Shown piece by piece: positions 60,208 through 64,000 of a stretch of 64,000 nucleotides of DNA; the stretch's first letter is position 1; every line of letters begins with the position of its first letter. This stretch comes from Alcanivorax profundi. GTDB taxonomy: Bacteria > Pseudomonadota > Gammaproteobacteria > Pseudomonadales > Alcanivoracaceae. The stretch lies in NCBI RefSeq assembly GCF_003597125.1, contig NZ_QYYA01000002.1, positions 764,167 through 828,166 of the forward strand. The letters run 5' to 3'. A program made the position numbers and the translations under genes. The notes beneath the pieces are model-generated. The model searched no databases and was not told the DNA's origin. It saw only the letters and a list, made by a program, of their open reading frames with translations.

Positions 60208-61484
60208 CGGCGGTTACGCCACAGCACCCAGCCCATACACATCCCCCTGGCGGCCATGAAGGCGTTCATGGTGAGCCACAGGCCATGGTTTTCCCAGGGC
60301 TGGGTCAGCGCCCAGATGGCGAAAAAGAGGGCCACCGAGACCAGCATGGTATTGCGCATGGCGGCGCCCCAGGTAGCACCGACGAAGATGCCGTCCAGCC
60401 AGAAGCCGGCGCTGGCGGTCAGTGGCAACAGCAACACCCACGGCAGATATGCCGTGGCCGTATCACGGATCGCGGGCAGGTCGGTCAGCAACCCAATCAG
60501 AGGGGCGCCGCCCAACGCAAAGCCCGCCAAGCCCAGGGCCGCGCAGCCGATGGTCCAGCGTCCGGTGGCGCTCACGGCCTCACGAAATCCGGCGTGATCT
60601 CCTTTGCCCTGTGCTTCCCCCACCAGCGCCTCGGCGGCATTGGCGAAGCCGTCCAGCAGGTTGCTGAGGATCAGCAGAAAGGTGATCAGGACGGCGTTGG
60701 CGGCCAGTACCGTATCCCCCAATCGGGCGCCTTGCGCGGTAAAGAAAAAGAAGGCGGTCAGCAGCGCCAGGCTGCGAATGAAGATATCGCGGTTCACACT
60801 CATCAACGCCAGCAGCGCACTGAGCCGCCATACCGGTTCGGGCTGCGATGGCGAACGCAATGCATGACGCAGCCAGAACAGCCCGCCAATCAGGCCCACG
60901 TACTCGGCGATGGCACTGGCTGTGGCAACCCCGCGCACATCCCAGTGCCACACCTGTACCAGCAGCACATCCAGCAGGGCATTGGTGCTGTGCATCAGCA
61001 CGGTCATTTTCAGTGGTACCCGCGTGTTATGGGTGCCGATGGCAAAGCCGATCAGGGCGAAATTGGCCAGTGCGGCAGGGGCACCCAGAATACGGATATC
61101 AATGTAATCCCTCGCCAGGCCTTGCGCCTCGTCACTGCCGCCCAACAGCCACAGGCCGGCCTCGCGTAGCAGGGGGCTCAGCGCAATCAGGGCGAGCCCC
61201 AGTGCGCAGGACAGTGCCAGCCCGCGTAACAGCACCACGCGGGTGTCCCGGCCCCCGCCACGGGCCTGGGACGCAAAACCGGTGGTCCCCATGCGCAGGA
61301 AATTGAACGAGAAGTACAGGAACATGAAGAAATTGCCGCCCAGCGCCACCGCGGCCAGATAGCGAGGGTGTGCCAGATGGCCGACCACCGCCGTGTCGAC
61401 CAGCCCGAGCAGCGGCGCGGTCAGGTTCGACAGCAGCAATGGCCAGGCCAGCATCCAGATGCGTTCGTTAAGCGACAGACTCAT
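60204..61484 (-). CDS. MATE-family efflux transporter (DinF/NorM-like)
   Basis: A 426-residue protein with about twelve membrane helices. The MATE N-terminal block IWMLAWPLLLSNLTAPLLGLVDTAVVGHL and GFASQARGGG are clear. DinF-type members use sodium or proton gradients to export drugs or bile-like compounds. A 210-base gap with a composite repeat separates its start from znuB. Confidence 0.9.
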   Translation of the reverse strand: MSLSLNERIWMLAWPLLLSNLTAPLLGLVDTAVVGHLAHPRYLAAVALGGNFFMFLYFSFNFLRMGTTGFASQARGGGRDTRVVLLRGLALSCALGLALIALSPLLREAGLWLLGGSDEAQGLARDYIDIRILGAPAALANFALIGFAIGTHNTRVPLKMTVLMHSTNALLDVLLVQVWHWDVRGVATASAIAEYVGLIGGLFWLRHALRSPSQPEPVWRLSALLALMSVNRDIFIRSLALLTAFFFFTAQGARLGDTVLAANAVLITFLLILSNLLDGFANAAEALVGEAQGKGDHAGFREAVSATGRWTIGCAALGLAGFALGGAPLIGLLTDLPAIRDTATAYLPWVLLLPLTASAGFWLDGIFVGATWGAAMRNTMLVSVALFFAIWALTQPWENHGLWLTMNAFMAARGMCMGWVLWRNRR

Positions 61485-61507
61485 TCATGCTCCGGCAAAA
61501 TGCCCCG

Positions 61508-61698
61508 CCGCAGGAGCGTCGGTTATTCGTTGCGCTTGGTGGCGGCGCGATCGCCTGCGTTGTTAAAGGCAGATTTACCACAGAGGACATAGCGTTCACT
61601 GAGTCAAAACAATGGCTTTCCTCAGTGGTCTCCGTGATCTCTGTGGTGGAAACGTTTTTGATCCTGGTCTGGAATCGCGCCGCCAGTGACGCTCCTAC
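61508..61698. repeat. Composite inverted REP element
   Basis: Outer units: AGGAGCGTC...TTGGTGGCGGCGCGAT (about 61512-61551), and the inverted GTAGGAGC...TGGCGGCGCGAT at 61698-61674. Inside lies a second inverted pair made of about 9-base units: ACCACAGAG and CACTGAG on the left, the inverse on the right (near 61572-61600 and 61620-61651). The right end contains the znuB TAG stop. Confidence 0.65.
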
Positions 61699-62477
61699 GA
61701 GGTTTTGCGCAACAGCGTCAGCATAAACAAGCCGCTGGCGGCGACCACGATCGACGGCCCCACGGGCGTATTGGCAAACCAGCTCACCGTCAGCCCGGCG
61801 AGCACAGACAGGGTGCCGAGGACGCTGGCGACGATCGCCATCTGGGCAGGGGTGTGCGTCAAACGCCGGGCGCTGGCAGCGGGGATGACCAGCAGCGAAG
61901 TAATCAACAGCACCCCGACGGTACGAATGGCGCCGGCAATCAGTAGCGCCAGCAGCAGCATCAGCAACAGGCGGGTGCGTTGCACCGCCACCCCTTCGAC
62001 CTGTGCCAGCTCTTCGTTGACAGTGATGCTCAACAGGGCACGCCATTGCCACACCATCATGGCAAGAATCACCAATGCACCAGCCCACAGCCCGACCACC
62101 TCTTGCCAGCCCACGGCCAGCAGATCACCGAACAGGTAGGCGAACAGGTCTACCTGGATACCGGTTTGCAGGCTGATGGCAATCACCCCCAGTGCCAGGG
62201 TGGTATGGGCCACAATCCCGAGCAGGGTATCGCTGGCCAGTTGGCGCTGGTGTTGCAGCGCGGTCAGTGCGGCGGCAAGGCCAAGGCACATGGCCACTAC
62301 CCCCACATACAGGCTGATATCCAGTGCCAGTCCGAGGGCGGCGCCCAGCAAGGCTCCGTGGGCCAGGGTGTCACCGAAAAAGGCCATGCGACGCCACACC
62401 ACAAATGCGCCCATGGGGCCCGAGACCAGCGCCACGGCCAGCCCTGCCAGCAAAGGAGGGAGCAGCAGTTCAATCAT
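61695..62477 (-). CDS. znuB: Zinc ABC transporter permease ZnuB
   Basis: A 260-residue permease with seven to nine helices. [24 protein letters not shown] and [22 protein letters not shown] are family hallmarks. It carries zinc across the inner membrane with ZnuC and ZnuA. It overlaps znuC by 8 bases. The frame continuing upstream to 62654 is an antisense artefact of the His-rich znuC tail. Confidence 0.94.
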   Translation of the reverse strand: MIELLLPPLLAGLAVALVSGPMGAFVVWRRMAFFGDTLAHGALLGAALGLALDISLYVGVVAMCLGLAAALTALQHQRQLASDTLLGIVAHTTLALGVIAISLQTGIQVDLFAYLFGDLLAVGWQEVVGLWAGALVILAMMVWQWRALLSITVNEELAQVEGVAVQRTRLLLMLLLALLIAGAIRTVGVLLITSLLVIPAASARRLTHTPAQMAIVASVLGTLSVLAGLTVSWFANTPVGPSIVVAASGLFMLTLLRKTS

Positions 62478-63246
62478 GGTTGCAGGGGCCTTCATGGTCG
62501 TGGTGATGGTGGTGGGCATTGCCATCCAGATCATGATCGTGGTCATGATCGTGGGTGTAGAGCGCCAGGTTCGGCGTGCCGGCAGTGGGGCCAAACAGTT
62601 CGTGGTAGGCCGGGTCCCGGCTAACGGTTTCCGGGCTGCCGGAACAGCACACATGGCGTTGCAGGCAGATCACCTCGTCGGTGGCGGCCATCACCAGGTG
62701 CAGATCGTGGGAAATCAGCAGGATGGCGCAGCCCAGTTCGTCTCGGACATCCTTGAGCAATCCATAGAGGGCATTCTGGCCGGCCACATCCACGCCCTGA
62801 GCCGGTTCGTCCAGGACCAGCAGGTCGGGTTTGCGCAGCAGGGCCCGGGCCAGTAATACCCGCTGCATTTCGCCGCCGGACAGCTTTTGCACCGCACGAC
62901 GCCGCAAATGCGCGACCCCGGCCCGTTCCAGGGCGGCACGGCGGGCGGCGGTGGGGCCGCTGGCGCCCAGCCACAGGAAGCGGTCCACGGTGAGTGGCAG
63001 GCTGTCGTCGATATTGAGGTGCTGGGGCATGTAGCCGACCCGCAGGCCGCGCCGGCGCACCACCGTACCCTGATCCGGGGTCACCAAACCCAGTACCAGC
63101 CGTGCCAGAGTGCTCTTGCCTGCCCCATTGGGACCAATCAGTGTGGTGATACGGCCGGGCGCAAGATCCAGGCTCACCTCCGACAGCACCGAGGTGCCAC
63201 CCAGGGTGACCGAGACCGACTCAACCTTGACCAGTGGTTCCGACAT
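62470..63246 (-). CDS. znuC: Zinc ABC transporter ATP-binding protein ZnuC
   Basis: A 258-residue ATPase: Walker [10 protein letters not shown] (residues 38-46), signature LSGGEMQR and Walker B LLVLDEP. The last 30 residues form a His/Asp-rich tail (HDHDHDHD, then HHHHHDHE), which probably binds zinc and is a feature of some ZnuC proteins. The start at 63246 (MSEPLVKVE) matches the family. It is divergent from znuA with 135 bases between. Confidence 0.95.
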   Translation of the reverse strand: MSEPLVKVESVSVTLGGTSVLSEVSLDLAPGRITTLIGPNGAGKSTLARLVLGLVTPDQGTVVRRRGLRVGYMPQHLNIDDSLPLTVDRFLWLGASGPTAARRAALERAGVAHLRRRAVQKLSGGEMQRVLLARALLRKPDLLVLDEPAQGVDVAGQNALYGLLKDVRDELGCAILLISHDLHLVMAATDEVICLQRHVCCSGSPETVSRDPAYHELFGPTAGTPNLALYTHDHDHDHDLDGNAHHHHHDHEGPCNHD

Positions 63247-63381
63247 GAGAAACCCGCCCGAAGAACAAAGGCGCAATGATATACTGCTGCCCTTTCGCCT
63301 GCACGAAGCGGGCGGTAAACAACGGTGTTGGCGGCACTCAGGCAGGGGGCTGACAACAAAGGTCTGAGAGTGAATGACGCT

Positions 63382-64000
63382 ATGCGCTGTTTGGGGTTGA
63401 TTGTTCTGCTGCTGTTTGCCGGTCCGGCCTGGAGCCAGACCATCGTGGCCAGTGTGGAGCCGCTGGCCAAGCTGCTGCGCAGCCTGTATGGCCCGGAGGT
63501 GGAGGTAGTCACGCTGTTGCAGGCCAACCAGAACCCGCATCAGCTGGCGCTGTCGCCGCGTCAGGTGATGCAAGTGCGCGACGCGGATTTGCTGGTGTGG
63601 CTGGGCGCTGGAGTGGAGGCGCCGCTGGCGCCACTGGTGGCGCGACGTAACCGGCCGTCAGTGGCGCTACTGGAGCAGCCAACAGTGGAGCGTCGCGAGG
63701 GAGAGCATGCCCATCACGAGCACGGTCATGAGCATGATCACCCTGACCATAGCGATGCGCATCACAATGCCAGCCTGGATCCTCATCTGTGGTTGTCGAT
63801 CAAGAACATGCAGTTGCTGGCGCAGGCGGTGGCCAACGCCATGCCCGGGGGGTTACTGCAGGGGCAGCCAGAGGTGTGGCTGCAACAGGCTGATGCCACC
63901 CGTGTAACACTCCGCCAGCAACTGGCGCCTCATGGGAACACCGACTGGTTGAGCTATCACCATCCGTGGGGGTATTTCAGTGAGACAATGGGGCTGGCTG
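63382..64000 (+). CDS. znuA: Zinc ABC transporter substrate-binding protein ZnuA (partial)
   Basis: The first 206 codons of a periplasmic zinc-binding protein, cut by the window end. A signal peptide ([16 protein letters not shown]) is followed by [18 protein letters not shown] and [20 protein letters not shown], whose His is a zinc ligand. A His/Asp-rich loop ([20 protein letters not shown]) is typical of high-affinity ZnuA, and DPHLWLS holds the next ligand. It is divergent from znuC; a Zur-type operator would be expected in the gap but was not clear by eye. Confidence 0.94.
   Translation, partial: MRCLGLIVLLLFAGPAWSQTIVASVEPLAKLLRSLYGPEVEVVTLLQANQNPHQLALSPRQVMQVRDADLLVWLGAGVEAPLAPLVARRNRPSVALLEQPTVERREGEHAHHEHGHEHDHPDHSDAHHNASLDPHLWLSIKNMQLLAQAVANAMPGGLLQGQPEVWLQQADATRVTLRQQLAPHGNTDWLSYHHPWGYFSETMGLA

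Noticed and set aside
63247-63381. Zur-box candidate around TGATATACT between znuC and znuA
   Set aside because: Only half of the expected palindrome could be matched by eye; it may simply be a -10 element.
1-64000. tRNA, rRNA, CRISPR, prophage or insertion sequence genes
   Set aside because: None was recognised. Gaps were read for cloverleaf ends, direct-repeat arrays and transposase motifs without success; a covariance-model or HMM scan could still find small RNAs.

Overview
The window looks like chromosome from a hydrocarbon-degrading, rod-type gammaproteobacterium close to Alcanivorax or the pseudomonads. This is inferred from gene content and order: pyrC'-pyrB-pyrR, ruvX-yqgE-tonB-gshB-pilGHIJK-chpABC, and phoR-phoB-ubiA-ubiC-rubA-rubB match blocks known from Pseudomonas. 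The rubredoxin/rubredoxin reductase pair and an alcohol/aldehyde dehydrogenase island point to alkane oxidation. No tRNA, rRNA, CRISPR array, insertion sequence or prophage gene was seen. Coding density is high and nearly all sequence is GC-rich; the exception is one AT-rich gene for a lysine-tailed helix-turn-helix protein near 36.8-37.3 kb.

Layout. 0.36-2.7 kb: a four-gene operon of an MglA-like small GTPase, two roadblock/LC7 proteins and a pseudo-receiver-like protein, closed by a strong terminator. 2.9-5.8 kb: a GXWXG/DUF4334 protein, an SDR enzyme facing a MerR regulator, and two small membrane proteins. 5.9-10.6 kb: GMC oxidoreductase, Tat lipoprotein subunit and coniferyl-type aldehyde dehydrogenase, divergent from a TetR regulator across a perfect 18-bp palindrome. 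10.6-18.6 kb: pyrimidine genes, an inserted cytochrome b561-YceI pair, ruvX, yqgE, tonB and gshB. 18.8-31.9 kb: the complete Pil-Chp chemosensory system that controls type IV pilus twitching, including a 2,385-residue ChpA. 31.9-36.7 kb: a NAPE-PLD-like hydrolase, a lipid A type acyltransferase, SlyD, NfeD, a stomatin-like protein and glyoxalase I. 36.8-46.2 kb: a mixed accessory stretch (DJ-1, TfoX, EamA, MAPEG, RsmE, LysR/GST/nitronate monooxygenase, YheT, DsbG-like, DUF4136). 46.3-50.8 kb: a LysR-linked set of quinone/redox-stress enzymes. 50.8-58.9 kb: LOG, PhoR/PhoB, UbiA/UbiC, rubredoxin system and envelope proteins. 59.1-64.0 kb: a globin-coupled diguanylate cyclase, a MATE exporter and the znuB-znuC/znuA zinc uptake genes, with znuA cut by the window end.

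The least ordinary signal is in the gaps between genes. At least four intercistronic gaps (15.7, 16.5, 48.9 and 53.9 kb) are filled by elements whose two ends are inverted arrays of degenerate 7-bp repeats. Further single arrays lie at 13.75 and 54.9 kb. One end of each paired element starts inside or next to the stop codon of the upstream gene, and the other usually ends just ahead of the next gene. A 264-bp element between pyrR and pyrB has near-perfect 30-bp inverted ends and docks on a stop codon in the same way. A second, REP-like family (GTAGGAGC...TGGCGGCGCGAT) occurs at 34.4, 36.0 and 61.5-61.7 kb.
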